Source: Acholoe squamosa
Taxonomy: Eukaryota > Annelida > Polychaeta > Phyllodocida > Polynoidae
Assembly: GCA_949317995.1 (NCBI GenBank)
Contig: OX439040.1
Span: forward strand, 29,428,030 to 29,492,029
DNA length: 64,000 nucleotides
Direction: 5' to 3'
Each line of letters starts with the position of its first letter. Positions within the stretch are counted from its first letter, which is position 1. The notes below the pieces were generated by a model. It did no database searches, was not told where the DNA came from, and worked only from the letters and a program-made list of their open reading frames with translations. The translations under genes and the position numbers were made by a program. Positions 34,150-46,281 of the stretch are shown piece by piece.

Positions 34150-34846
34150 CGCCATGCAAACTGATGCAATCTGTCACAGACACATCACACATGTAAACTA
34201 ACTGGGCTACACTCTCACAGACACATCACACATGTAAACTGATCTACACTCTCACAGACACACCACACATGTAAACTGATGTAGACTCTCACAGACACAT
34301 TACAATGTAAACTGATCTACACTCTCACAGACACTTTACACATGATCTACACTCTCAAAGACACTTTACACATGATCTACACTCTCAAAGACACATTACA
34401 CATGATCTGCGCTCTCACAGACACATAACACATGATCTACACTCTCACAGATACATTACACATGATCTACACTCTCACAGACACATTACACATGCTCTAC
34501 ACTCTCACAGACACATTGCACATGATCTACACTCTCACAGACACATTACACATGATCTACACTCTCACAGACACATTACACATGATCTACACTCTCACAG
34601 ACACTTTACACATGATCTACACTCTCACAGACACATTACACATGATCTACACTCTCACAGACACTTTACACATGATCTACACTCTCACAGACACATTACA
34701 CATGATCTACACTCTCACAGACACATTACACATGATCTACACTCTCACAGACACATTACACATGATCTACACTCTCACAGACACATTACACATGATCTAC
34801 ACTCTCACAGACACATTGCACATGTAAACTGATCTACACTCTCACA
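34150..34846. repeat. 30-bp minisatellite
   Basis: Unit ATCTACACTCTCACAGACAC plus ATTACACATG. About 17 regular units lie from 34318 to 34825, with longer diverged units (including TGTAAACTG) at both edges. Because 30 is a multiple of three, one frame reads as a 10-residue peptide repeat for 131 codons; there is no splice or start context to call it a gene. Confidence 0.95.
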
Positions 34847-35370
34847 AAGCGCTACATAAGTATCTATAATCGTGAAAAAATGAGAATAAAAAGAAAATCA
34901 AATAGCGATCATGAGAACATAATATGATCGGATTAGGAACTTTTGGTTTACGATTGAAGAGGGAGTTACAACAATCCGTTTCCATGTTGTGTTAGATTCC
35001 AAGCAAAATTCCCTCCAAACTAAGCTAAACTAGGCAGTCGAAGGTTTTCTATCCAGGATTAATGTATGTTTATTCAAGGAGGACACGGCATGTCCTGTGG
35101 TTGCTCGAGGTTTAAAAATTGTTTCTTCACGAATGGGGTGTTTGCTGATCTGTTTATAATTTTTATACAAAAAATAATGATGTCTCGTAATTCGCAAGCA
35201 CTGTGGGTATAGCCATGTGCTCCTTTACCAGTGGAGGTTCGGTGTTAGGATTAGTATTGTAGTCTACTGCTGTTACTGTGTTAGAGGTCAGCACGAGCCA
35301 CATTTTAGCCTGTCCAACCACGTGACAGGCGACCTGCCTGCAGTGCATGATGGCTAAAGAGTACTACCAG
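34847..35370. other. No feature recognised
   Basis: AT-rich; no exon or repeat identified. Confidence 0.4.
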
Positions 35371-36619
35371 GAGCTTGTTTCAACAGTGTCTACGACAGGT
35401 TCAGGCCCCTATGACTTGAGAAGGGCCAAATCTTACCAGGTGATCTTAGGACTTTGGTCATAGTGACTAAATAGCTGGCTACATTACTGGGTGATCGTAC
35501 TGCCTGCTGGCTAAATTGCCACCAGAGCAGTGACTCAATAAGGGACCCTGGTATGACAACCCTCTATGTGAATACATAGTGGGTAGTCGTAGCTCCTGCT
35601 GTCTGCACTCCTTTGCTCAAATGCACCCCACCTGTACCCTTTCCTCTGTAACCATGTATGTACTCTATAATTATACAAACTAGTGCCCTGACCTCAGGCC
35701 ACTCATAGAGGTCGATGGGCCTTACTATATATATAGCAAGGTGTTGAGGAGGCTATGTATCTTCAACCTCACGTTGAAGGTAGAGAACCCTGCTGCCAAA
35801 TAGAAGCTTTCTGTACAAGTATGATATTTTGTAGGTACATTTGACCACCTTTAACAATATGATCCATCTTCATGATAATTGACCATGTGTGCGCCCTTGT
35901 AACCAGGTGGGATCACCTCTATATAGTTCCTATTATACTTAATCTCACATAACAGCTTATATACTCAAAGAGCCATAAAAAACATGTTATCATGTAATTG
36001 TCAAGACATGTTACTACATTGTACTTATAAATGCTCCATGTTCGAGAGAGCTGGCTACTGATGGTCACACACTGTGAGCATTACAGCTATTGTTCTGGTA
36101 GGTCAGGGTGTTTTGGGTCATTATGTGCATTGGTTGGTGTAATGCCCCAATGAAGTGCTGGCAAGACTGCTCGCCAGCATTCATTGGAGCACAATGTGGG
36201 AGTGTATCGATCCCATGGGTTTGGCATGATGCATGAATGTAGCCCTGGCAAGTTACTCGCTGGGGCTGCATTCATGCTTCATGAAGACAGGTGGGCATGA
36301 TGCATTAATGCATCAGCAGCCCTTAAAGGACTATAGATTACAAATATGGTTACAAAGGAAAGATCACAGATTGGATACATTTGAGTAAAGGAGTACTGGC
36401 CAGCACCCAATAGTTATCCACATAGAGGGATGTCATACCAGGATCCCTTATTGAGTCACTGGTGTGGTGGCTATTTAGCCAGCAGGCAGTACGATCACCC
36501 AGTAATGTAGCCATCTACTTTTTCACTATGGCAAAAGTCCTAAGATCACCTGGTAAGGTTTGGCCTTTCTCAAGTCGTAGGGACCTGAATCAGTCATAGA
36601 AAGTATTGAAACAAGGTCC
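35371..36619. mobile_element. TIR element, family A copy 2, with about 205-bp terminal inverted repeats
   Basis: The left 205 bases (AGCTTGTTTCAACAG... to GGTATGACAACCCTC) are inverted at 36425-36619 with roughly 85 percent match by eye. No open frame of note. It serves as the empty-site reference for the nested insert in the 15171 copy. Confidence 0.8.
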
Positions 36620-36858
36620 CGGTTGCTTCACCTTCCATGTAAAGCAGATATATTTAATGAAAGGCCAATGGAGAAATTGACTTTCGAAGCAATTCTGAAC
36701 TGCCGCTACTTATGCCAAGATCGGTCAGGGAGGGAAGGGTATGTGTTTAAATCAGTCATGCAAAGATACAAGTAGGCAAGCAGAAAAGGTTGCCCATGGT
36801 AGGGTGTTACACGGGCTGTGGAAATCCTTGTCTGAATGGCCATTCTGCATAGATTTCA

Positions 36859-38805
36859 GGACCTTGTTTCAATAGATTCTACAACAGGTTCAGCCTGCTA
36901 CGACTTGAGATGGGTCAAGTCTTACCAGGTGATCTTAGGATTTTGGCATTGTGACCAAATAGCTGGCTACATTACTGGGTGATCGTACTGCCTGCTGGCT
37001 AAATAGCCACCACAGCTGTGATTCAATAAGGGACACTGTATGACAGCCTTCTGTGTGAATAATTAGTGGGTACGCTTAGCTGCTGCCCTCTGCACTCCGT
37101 TGCTCAAATGTATCCAATCTGGGCTCTTTACACTACTGCCTGTTACCCTGTGACCAGTGCCTTTGGCCCTGGGATTATGGGTACCAAGGCTGGGGGCTGG
37201 ATTTGGTAAAGAGGATAAGGTATTCCTACACTGGCCCCTCCCACTCCTTCATGCTCTGCCCACCCTGCGTCTCACTCCTACATCCTCGGTACCCGTACAC
37301 CCTGCGTCTCACTCCTGTGGCAGGGGGAGGGGGCAAATCTTTTTCACCCCCAGGGGTGTGGGAATTATCTACCTGTTTTCAAAGGTCCTCGTGTTACTTT
37401 AAGTCAAAATGGCAAACTCACCACCCCAACCCATTGTATTGTTTTTCCCCCTTTTTTTGCCTTTTGCGGCCATGTTTTACCCCACAATATACAATGGGAA
37501 ACCATATCCTGATTATAAACATGATGCCACCAAGCCTGCATGTCAATCTTCATTTCACCCTGTAATAACATTGTGAGTTGATCCAGCAGCTAGGGCTATG
37601 ATGTAAGGGATTTATAAGTGGGGATAACCAAGTGGGATCACCTATATATCATTATATAGTTACTGCAGCCCTATGCACATATGAACACAGGAGTGCAAAC
37701 TAGACCATGAGGGAGGTATGACTGGTCACTATTTAGCCAATAGTGGCTCCTACGACTGGATGCTATGACTTCATAGTGGTGGGTATTGAGTCAGTAGTTG
37801 AATACATAGCAGCTGCTATTTTGAGATCTGTACACTGCAAAAATGGTGTTTAGATCCTAAACACAATTCTAAACATATTCTTGCAACGTTTTTGTAATCA
37901 CATTAATTTCCTACACATGTTTAGCCAAACAATGTGCTTAGCTCAAGTGTTTAGAAATTTAGGTGTTTAGATATCTATGAATTTTTGTGTTTAGATGTTT
38001 ATGAATTTTTGTATTTAGATGTCTAAATGATTTGATGGAGAGTTAGGGTGTGCAGACATGTATACATTAAAAAAAAGATGTCTTTTGTTTGTTTTCTCAT
38101 TTATTGGGGGTGGGGGTATTTACATGTCAAAGTCTCCAAAGATGTCAGCCACACATATTTACAAGTACATGTATGTACACACTGCATCAGAATGAGAGAC
38201 TTGAGAAAGTACAACAGCTTGGCAGGAAGGAAATTGCTTTGTCTATTCCAGAATAACATGAAATAGGTGTCAGTCATTGAGCTTATTGATTATTTCATGT
38301 TAATGATGGTGGTGTAAGGTGAATCTAGTCAACTTTCTATTACCCTTTCTATTCTCAGGACATTTAATGGATAGAAACTATAATAAACATGGAGTTTGGG
38401 TACATTTGTCATAAAAATTGATTATAATTGTGTAAAGATAGTCCATTCAAAAGTAGTGCTGCTACCTGGTGTGGATTCAACATCCAAGTATCTAAATATA
38501 TTGATGTTTAAATCTAAACACCTATTATTCAACTGTTTAAACTCTCAACATCTAAACATTTTAGCAAAAATGTTTATGTAGTTAGAATAAAAGTGTTCAT
38601 TTCCTAAATGTGTAGTCGATGAGACACCTAACTGACCTATATGTTTAGGTTTTAAACGTGTTTAGACCTAAACATGTTTAAAATCTAAACACCGTTTTTG
38701 CAGTGTAATGTAGCTTACTATGGAGTCACTGGTATGGAGTCATTTCTTATACCTCCCACTACGATTTGAGGCTGTCCTGTCATAGAAACTATTGAAACAC
38801 GATTC
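36859..38805. mobile_element. TIR element, family A copy 3, with nested insert
   Basis: Left end GGACCTTGTTTCAATAGATT; the diverged right end has CATAGAAACTATTGAAAC at 38781-38798. The left part matches copies 1 and 2, and the right part (ATGGAGTCATTTCTTATACC) matches copy 1. A nested element lies at 37833-38705. Confidence 0.75.
37833..38705. mobile_element. Nested TIR element (CACTGCAAAAA ends, TA target) with TGTTTAG / CTAAACA words
   Basis: Ends CACTGCAAAAATGGTGTTTAG and CTAAACACCGTTTTTGCAGTG, with TA on both sides. Family A copy 1 shows the uninterrupted site (CTCTACTGTAGCTC, near 17040). TGTTTAG or CTAAACA words occur about 20 times, clustered toward the two ends and often facing each other as palindromes (GTTTAGACCTAAAC). 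Confidence 0.75.
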
Positions 38806-38853
38806 AGACTTAGTCTCACTTATTAGGCCCTCAAATCTTTACTATAAATACCT

Positions 38854-38907
38854 CAGGAGGGCATTTCAAAACCATAGCTATAGATATCATTTTGAAATGC
38901 CCTGCAG
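38854..38907. repeat. Short conserved hairpin, copy 2
   Basis: Same hairpin as 14895-14948, with GGGCATTTCAAAA arms. It lies 49 bases beyond the right end of a family A element, whereas copy 1 lies 223 bases before a left end. Confidence 0.65.
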
Positions 38908-39208
38908 TATTGATTATGGTATTGACTTGAAGCTATTGATTATGTGCATGTGACAGGCTTGTTGATTCTTAGTTTATTCTAATTTTCTTGGTCTTATGAT
39001 TGTTGAAAGGCACAGGTACCTGTCACTTTTGGCACAGTGTGAGTAGGTAGCATATGGCACATATATTTGCAGTAGAGGGAAAATGCATGCCCTCAAATAT
39101 TGCCAAGTATGAAAGAATCTATTGAATTCTGAGTGAAATAAAAGGTGCAGGAATTTTCTACACAAAATTGCGCACAATTGCTTAGGCGCACAAATCTTTC
39201 ACGACTAA

Positions 39209-39404
39209 TACCGTAATCTCCCGCGTATAAGGCGCACTTATATGGGGGTTTAGTTCTAATTGCATCCACAAGGGGGACTCCAAGACCTTTCTTTGAATTT
39301 TGAAAATTCATTCAGTAGAACCAAAGTTATGAATTTTTCATTTTTTTGAGAATTTCCCAAAACTCTAGGTGCGCCTTATACGCGGCCTGTGGGAGATTAC
39401 GGTA
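39209..39404. mobile_element. TIR element (TACCGTAATCTCCCGCG ends)
   Basis: TACCGTAATCTCCCGCGTAT-AAGGCGCAC at the left; GTGCGCCTTATACGCGG...GGGAGATTACGGTA at the right. 196 bases, non-coding. A related half-end, TACCGTAATTTCCC, lies at 49863. Confidence 0.8.
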
Positions 39405-39881
39405 GTCACAATTCTGTGTCATTTTTTCCCCATATTAAAATCGGTGTTACTTGGTTGCTGGCAAGTCAACTGCAGGCATGATAATAAGGTTATGCTTGGT
39501 GCTTGCCGGTACCAGATAAGTCAAACTAGACTATTGTACTATTCTCAAAATTAAGTTGATTTTTCACATCAAAACATTTTGATCTAATATTTCGAAACAT
39601 TGTTATGAAAAACTCAAAGTATCAATGGCGTTAATTCTCATTAAACAAGATGTTTTAAAGAAATTTGCAAAGAAGAATTATAGTCAAGTCACACAACAGT
39701 ATCTAGGTAACTGGTCAAAGGTCACGGCCGCTGAAGCATTTTACTAGGCAACGTCATATCACTAGGCAACATCAAGTCACTATGCAACATCACAAAGTGT
39801 TGATGGTACTGCCATAAGAGACAAACATTTGCACTGAAAAGAGGCCATTGTTTGCCGTGAGGACGGGGGGGGGCACCCCAA

Positions 39882-39906
39882 AAACTAGTGGCGAAGCCAC
39901 TAGTTT
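39882..39906. repeat. Tight 11-bp hairpin
   Basis: AAACTAGTGGC-GAA-GCCACTAGTTT, a perfect stem with a three-base loop. It follows a run of nine Gs. Confidence 0.7.
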
Positions 39907-40154
39907 AGATTAAAAAACATGATAGCAGCAATGAAATATAATAATATAGAAATTCTGCACTCATGCTTTTAAACTACACATGATTAGTCAACGAATACAC
40001 CTATACCCATAATTATAGCTCTGTGCAACTCTTGCACACTGGAGGCTGAAGTAGGCCTATATTATCCTATCTTCTCTATACTTAGGCAAACCAGGATTGA
40101 TTAACAAGGATAAATTGACAGATACACAAGGTAAATGATACTAACAAAAGTATC

Positions 40155-40309
40155 ATTCATGTTTAGACCTAAACACCTAGATTTCTAAACACTCAAGCTA
40201 AACACATTGTTTGGCTAATCATGTTTAGGAACTTAAAGTGATTTGAAAAACGGGACAAAATATGTTTAGAATTGTGTGTAAGATCTATACGGCATTTTTG
40301 CAGTGTAGA
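40155..40309. mobile_element. Truncated copy of the CACTGCAAAAA / TGTTTAG element
   Basis: Reverse-complement match to the left arm of 37833-38705, ending in GCATTTTTGCAGTGTA. The other half is missing. Confidence 0.65.
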
Positions 40310-40481
40310 TTAAAATCAGAATGCATCAGTATCATTCGAATTAACGCCACATTGTAAGACAATAGATTGACATGTGTTATATAACATGCCACTTCACTAG
40401 ACTTTACGTATCCTTCACACAGTCTGAGAGCAGTAGAAGGACAGAATAGAGCAGCCAATATGTTCTTCTGTACAGCCCTGC

Positions 40482-41150
40482 ATGTTTTATGTGCTTCTGT
40501 GCTATCACACATGCTTTATGTGCTTCTGTGCTATCACACATGCTTTATGTGCTCCTGTGCTATCACATATGCTTTATGTGCTTCTGTGCTATCACACATG
40601 CTTTATGTGCTTCTGTGCTATCACACATCCTTTATGTGCTTCTGTGCTATCACACATGCTTTATGTGCTTCTGTGCTATCACACATGCTTTATGTGCTCC
40701 TGTGCTATCACACATGCTTTATGTGCTCCTGTGCTATCACACATGCTTTATGTGCTCCTGTACTATCACACATGCTTTATGTGCTCCTGTACTATCACAC
40801 ATGCTTTATGTGCTCCTGTTCTATCACACATGCTTTATGTGCTCCTGTTCAATCACACATGCTTTATGTGCTCCTGTTCAATCACACATGCTTTATGTGC
40901 TCCTGTTCAATCACACATGCTTTATGTGCTCCTGTGCTATCACACATGCTTTATGTGCTTCTGTGCTATCACACATGCTTTATGTGCTTCTGTGCTATCA
41001 CACATGCTTTATGTGCTCCTGTACTATCACACATGCTTTATGTGCTCCTGTACTATCACACATGCTTTATGTGCTCCTGTTCTATCACACATGCTTTATG
41101 TGCTTCTGTGCTATCACACATGCTTTATGTGCTTCTGTAGCCTACAATCA
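40482..41150. repeat. 29-bp minisatellite, open in three frames
   Basis: Unit CACATGCTTTATGTGCTTCT plus GTGCTATCA, about 23 copies. Variants (CTCCTGT, ACTATC, TTCAATC) are grouped in blocks of neighbours. As 29 is not a multiple of three and contains no stop in any forward frame, all three + frames stay open for 226-256 codons and encode the same 29-residue cycle. This is a repeat property, not evidence of genes. Confidence 0.95.
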
Positions 41151-41259
41151 TCTTTTATGTACAGCTGTTGGTCTTGTGAAATGCTCTTATGATGGTTTTG
41201 ACGATGATTCAAGGAGAAGCCCACTGAGTCGTTTCGATGCATGCATCTGTATTGCATGA

Positions 41260-42330
41260 TTCCATAATGGCAACATTATTCTGACCTCCTCCATTTCATA
41301 TCCACGGTTGCAAAGCCGGGGCTATCCGTACAGCATTCCTCACCCATGCTGACAGAAAGAAGCTCCAAGCTCTAACTACCGGTACATTAGATCGTGGGAA
41401 TGGATTGCAACCCACAGCCGCAGACGGGGAAAGTTATAGATAATGCAACTGGTATTTGCAATGTCAAAACACGTTGTTTATATAAAAGAAAAATCAGTTT
41501 AAATGTGTCAAATGCTTTTCTTCGCATGTAGATTTATATCATTCACAACCATGTGAGGATATCAGTGCAGAAACAATGATTATCTTCAACTAAAATACCA
41601 GTAATTGTACTTGCATCAGTACCTACTGTATCCACGGCTGTGGTAGGTCAATGGTAACATTGGGGTAATTGAGCAAAAGGTAATGGGACGTGGGTAAGCC
41701 TTTGTACATAAAAGTAAAAGGTCAGTTGGTCAGTTGTGGGGTGGGCCTGCATTATTTAAATCAATTACGTCGCGATAAGGCGGAACACAATGCCCACTAA
41801 GGTAATGCCACTCGTTCTTGCCGATCTATATCTAGATACTATTATACCATATGCAGAGTGACAGAAGCTGTAACTCCTTACCAGTTGCAGGACTCAGTAT
41901 CAACTAGATTGGTTCCACAGTGGGTAAAATGAATATGGGAGGCCCTCACTGACAAAAAAAAAGATAGTTGGCGATGGGTGATATCTCTTGTTCATATTGA
42001 CCAATCAATGTCTCCGCCCTTCTCATCATAACTGATTTGTTTCTTTATGTTTAGTTTAATTGCGGTCCAATGCATAAGGGCCTACACGTTACTAGTATTG
42101 CCTTTTGGGCTCTCATCTCCCGCGTGCTCCCATCCTCACACACCTAAATACTGGAGGGGATTAACTGGAAGAGGACAAAAGCCGTCCAACCTCCTTATAG
42201 TGATATCGTATTAACTATTGAGGGTCTGTCCTTCTCGTCCATACAGTCTAATTGCCGCCCCATGTTCCCACTAATTAGGTTAGGTATTGGCCTTCCTCCC
42301 CAAGTGCACAGTGTGGGAGATGGCCTCTTC
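41260..42330. other. No feature recognised
   Basis: No exon, RNA gene or complete transposon identified. Confidence 0.4.
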
Positions 42331-42519
42331 CAGGATACCGATGACGGCGGTCTAGCTAGTCCTGAGGACTAAGGCGTCTGCCGCGTCCGCACTGACGCAA
42401 ATACGCGCACTCTACGCGGAGCCTCAGGCGGTGAGCGTAGGTGCGCGGGCGTAGTGGTAGTCCTCAGGACTATAGCTAATAATGCGATGCTTAAGTGGGG
42501 GTCTAGATGGGGGGGGTCC

Positions 42520-42725
42520 CCATGTCACATGTCAATTTTAAGAAAAGGCCATGTCACATGTCACTAAATTTCTATTTCCCCATGTCCCTGTCACTAAGCT
42601 CCATGTCACATGTCCATTTTAAGGAAAGGTCATGTCTCATGTCACTAACTTTTTCATTCTCCATGTCCTTGTCACTAAGCTCCATGTCACATGTCGATTT
42701 TAAGAAATGGCCATGTCACCCTGTC
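42520..42725. repeat. 81-bp tandem repeat, about 2.5 units
   Basis: CCATGTCACATGTCAATTTT begins units at about 42520, 42601 and 42682. Inside each unit CATGTCAC recurs. The 124-codon frame over it is a repeat artefact. Confidence 0.85.
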
Positions 42726-42729
42726 AAAT

Positions 42730-42947
42730 TTAGGGAGTGGTCATTATTTATCAACAGGGGGGGTGGTGGGTTTTCGCGCGGAAGCGCGAAAATTTTTTAC
42801 GCCCCTCCCTTGACGGCAGTCAATTTATTTTGCGTCCCCCCCTGCGCCGGAGGCGCGGAGAGTTTTCGTGCCCCTCTTTGATCTATAGTAGCGCCCCCCT
42901 CAAACCCACCACCCCCCCCCGTTGATAGATAATGACCACTCCCTAAG
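42730..42947. mobile_element. TIR element, GGGAGTGGTCATT family, copy 2
   Basis: Inverted ends TTAGGGAGTGGTCATTATTT and its mirror to 42947, then a C/G-run zone with AAACCCACCACCCCCC. Nested in the palindrome-rich element. Interior GGTTTTCGCGCGGAAGCGCG is a second small hairpin. Confidence 0.75.
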
Positions 42948-44173
42948 TGTAATGCTGCTAGTAGCTAGTAAGCATAGTCCTAAGGACTAAAGCCTAGTCC
43001 CCAGGACTAAGAATATGAGGATATTGTCCTAGGGACTAATTGTACATTCCCATAAATTACCTTGCAAGCTACATGACTTTGTATAAGATTGTGCTGTTAG
43101 TCTTCAGGACTAAGCTTTCTGCCCCTGGGGACTAATTCATAGACCCAGGGACTACTTGTTTAGTCCTGAGGACTACAAAAACATTTGCCTAGTCCTTAGG
43201 ACTAATGCATGTGGTTCTGAGGACTAATTCATTGATTGATGTCTAATGTAGTTGTGACTAGGGATGTAGTCCCCAGGACTTCAAATTTAGTCCTAAGGAC
43301 TACTTCTTAGTCCCCAGGACTGCTCTGTGTAGTCCCAGGGACTAAAGATACAGTCCTGGGGACCAAGGACTGTGTCTCTAGTCCCAAGGACAATGTTGCA
43401 GTCCCCAGGACTGTATCTTTAGTCCCTGGGACTGCACAGTAGTCACTGGGACTACAAGTAGTGCAATGGTGACTAAAGGACTGAAGGTAGGCCTATGGTC
43501 CTAGAGGATAGTCCTTGGGACTAAGACCCTACATCCCACCTACCCCTTGAGACTTGGCAGATATAGATAGTCCTCGGGACTAAGACCTAGTCCTCAGGAC
43601 CGGCTTGACTGAAATAGTAGTCCCTGGGACTATGTCTCTAGTCCCCAGGACTACATCTTTAGTCCCGAGGAACAGGCAGCTACATCTTTAGCCCTCAGGA
43701 CTTAACAGTTAGTCCCAGGGACTGAACCTTGTATCAGGGTATAGATATGGAAAAGGCTGCGTTGATCAATTTCTAGCCTTCAGCACCATTCTTCTAGCCC
43801 GAGGACTACACTTTAAGTCCTTAGGACGAAAGTTGTAGGCCTCAGGACTAACGTCCAATCACCAGGAATGTCTCTAGTCACTAGCACTAGGTCACTAGCA
43901 CTAGATGTGTAGTCCTCAGGGCTAAAATATCATCCTGAGGACTATAATCTTTAGTCCTCAGGACTAAGTTTTTAGTCCCAGGGACTATGTCTTTCTAGCA
44001 CTGAGCACTAAACTGTAGAAGGGGGCAGTAAAGGCGCGTTATAGTCCCCAGGACTAGATGTCGGCGCGTGGCTGCTGCTGGCCGCTGCAGCGTACGCGGC
44101 AAACAGGGCCAGCGCGGACGCGGCAGACGCCTTAGTCCTCAGGACTAGCGAGACCGCCGTCATCGGTATCCTG

Positions 44174-45195
44174 CATTTAGGAATGAGCCTGTTGTTCGGG
44201 TATGTTCAGATGAGTAGATGTATACATGTCCCATATACGTACAGGGACAGTATTTCCTCCAAACCCTGTCTATATGCCGCCTACGACAACACAACTCACC
44301 GATGTCCTACTGGTCCCTGCAGACTGCGGGGACTGAGGCAATGTGGCTGGAGCACTAATTAATTGTACCCACGGTAATTGTCCCTTGTGATGTAATCCCT
44401 GATTTCTTATCTTACTAATTAGGTGCCGGCATCTTTATCTGTCGGTGATTTATTGAGTCTTTAGTCTGCCCCTGTGGGACGGGGTATTGCAGTGGTCGTG
44501 TGTGCCGTCTTATTGAGGCACATATTGATTAGTGCCAACATGTCCAGATGTGTCACAGCGGCAATCCAGATAAGCCCGGGGTAATATGTAGATGAGAGGT
44601 ATTTTATAGGGCATGGGTTTCCATTCTTTCACATTCAATTTGTAAACAATGTAGTCTTCTTCTCAGTGCGGGTAGACATAGCGTATAGATATGCTTGTGG
44701 GGTCGTGTATGCATTTGAATGTAAGTATACATTTATTTTCATATAAGATAACGATACATGACAACATTCAAAAGTACGTAATCATAAGTACAGACTTAAC
44801 ACAGTAAAAGGGACCAATGTCTTATAGAAGATTTTGACAAGAACTGGTTCTTAAACATTATGAAACAGAACCCTGGGTCGCTAAAAAGAAAAAAAAATGA
44901 ATACTTTATATTTTGGGGGCATTTTCAGTCGTCTCCAAGCCAGTGCTGCGAATCATAGATCAGGTATACATTTATTCCGCTTATGGCATGGGCTTCTATC
45001 CTACTCAATGGTCATGGACATGATAGCTAAGGGTGAGAAGTCAATCCGTCCTGAGACACAGTGGGATAGATCCCGCCGGTCAGGGGCACCCACGGGACGT
45101 GACGTCAGACAAAGAGCGGCTATTAGCATGGCTCCCAAGCATGGCGGGGGAGGGGGCGGCACCAGGAGTAGACTGACTATCTGCCTATGTTCTAC
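44174..45195. other. No feature recognised
   Basis: No exon or repeat identified; the 130-codon frame from 44897 overlaps the next TIR and has no splice or composition support. Confidence 0.4.
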
Positions 45196-45196
45196 C

Positions 45197-45718
45197 TGGT
45201 CCCCGCACTTCCATGGTAGAATTGACACCATCCATGTTATGGAAACGCAGAGGAAAGGGCCGTTTTCCTCTAACTTTGCATGTTTGTGAATACTGGAAAA
45301 AGGTTTTTTTTTCCGAGCATTAAACGTCAAAAGTAAAAATAGGGGGTCTATTTTGAGCAGTGACTCTGCATTTATTGTAAAAAGGGGCCACTATCTGCCT
45401 GGTTCATCCAATGCCCACCCTCAGGTGTTTTATGTGATTACAAAGAAGCCTTTTTGCAATGAATACCTTCATGCACATATAATTTCATACATTATTCTAT
45501 AATATGGGGAATGCCTTTATCTCATATTCCAGATATGGGAAACCCTGCATAAGATTTCCATGATTTAGCAGAAAAAGGGGTGTTTTAAATACCCTAAAGG
45601 TTTGTGCTTTTCATGGAAAAAGGGGGTATTTTAGAGCCAAGATTTGTGGAAAAGGGGTTAATTTTAAAAACCCATAACATGGATGGTGTCATTCTCCAAT
45701 AGAGAGTGCGGGGACCGG
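45197..45718. mobile_element. TIR element (GGTCCCCGCACT ends)
   Basis: GGTCCCCGCACTTCCATGGT...ACACCATCCATGTTATGG is inverted at 45670-45718. The interior has AAAGGGG-type stretches like the TACCCCTTTT interior of 14108-14582. Non-coding. Confidence 0.7.
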
Positions 45719-46209
45719 GATGTTCTATACCTACACAACAGACAGATATCAGCAATCCAGCCATCCTCCATATATGACTGGGCTCTTAGTAGGAATGGAT
45801 GGGCGAATTTCATTGGTTAGATATTAAAGTGGGTAGTGTGGCTCAGGGGATGCACATCCACGCTATGTGTATTATACCGGGAGGGACGGGGGGGGGGGGT
45901 GGGAGTGAGAGAGGGGGAAGTTGGCGACCAATACACATCCTCTATCAAACAGATTCTTATCTAGGTCAAAGTGGGTGATTAAGAGCGATACAAATAGTAG
46001 GTGTAATTCACAACCAGTGTGAAGGTCGCTGATTTGATAAGTCCTGTGGGTTATGGACGTACGGAACACCCACAGGCCTACAGTGTACACCAGGGGCTGC
46101 TGTGGGCGTCCCCAGGGTGACTCCATGTAGGCCTACCCAGGTAGCCTGTGGGACTCGGGTAGCCCGTGTGTGGAGAGACAGACCCCATCAGCAATGGAGC
46201 ATTGGGCCA
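45719..46209. other. G-run at 45887-45900; otherwise no feature
   Basis: GGGACGGGGGGGGGGTGGG could form a G-quadruplex. No gene identified. Confidence 0.4.
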
Positions 46210-46216
46210 TGCTTGT

Positions 46217-46281
46217 CCATGCTTGGCCCAATATAAGCCGACATTGGCCCAATATAAACCGACATTGGCCCAATGTATCTT
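46217..46281. repeat. 22-bp direct repeats, about three units
   Basis: GGCCCAATATAAACCGACAT-type units, the last ending in CCCAATGTATC. Confidence 0.75.

Larger units (their letters stand above)
42331..44173. mobile_element. TIR element filled with AGTCC-n4-GGACT palindromes
   Basis: The left end CAGGATACCGATGACGGCGG continues through TAGTCCTGAGGACTAAGGCG to about 42396. The right end (44108-44173) is its inverse with a few mismatches, so TIRs are about 65 bases. Both arms include a palindrome of the internal type and a GTCCGC/GCGGAC GC-rich zone. About 35 AGTCC-n4-GGACT words fill 42970-44150. No target duplication was found and no coding frame. Two other repeats sit inside (42520-42725 and 42730-42947). 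Confidence 0.8.

Noticed and set aside
34432..34827. 131-codon MIYTLTDTLH repeat frame
   Set aside because: A 30-bp satellite read in frame, with no start, splice or composition support for a gene.
34150..34846. CRISPR-like array
   Set aside because: Units are contiguous with no unique spacers, in a eukaryotic setting.
44897..45289. 130-codon + frame
   Set aside because: Overlaps a terminal inverted repeat and shows no splice signals.
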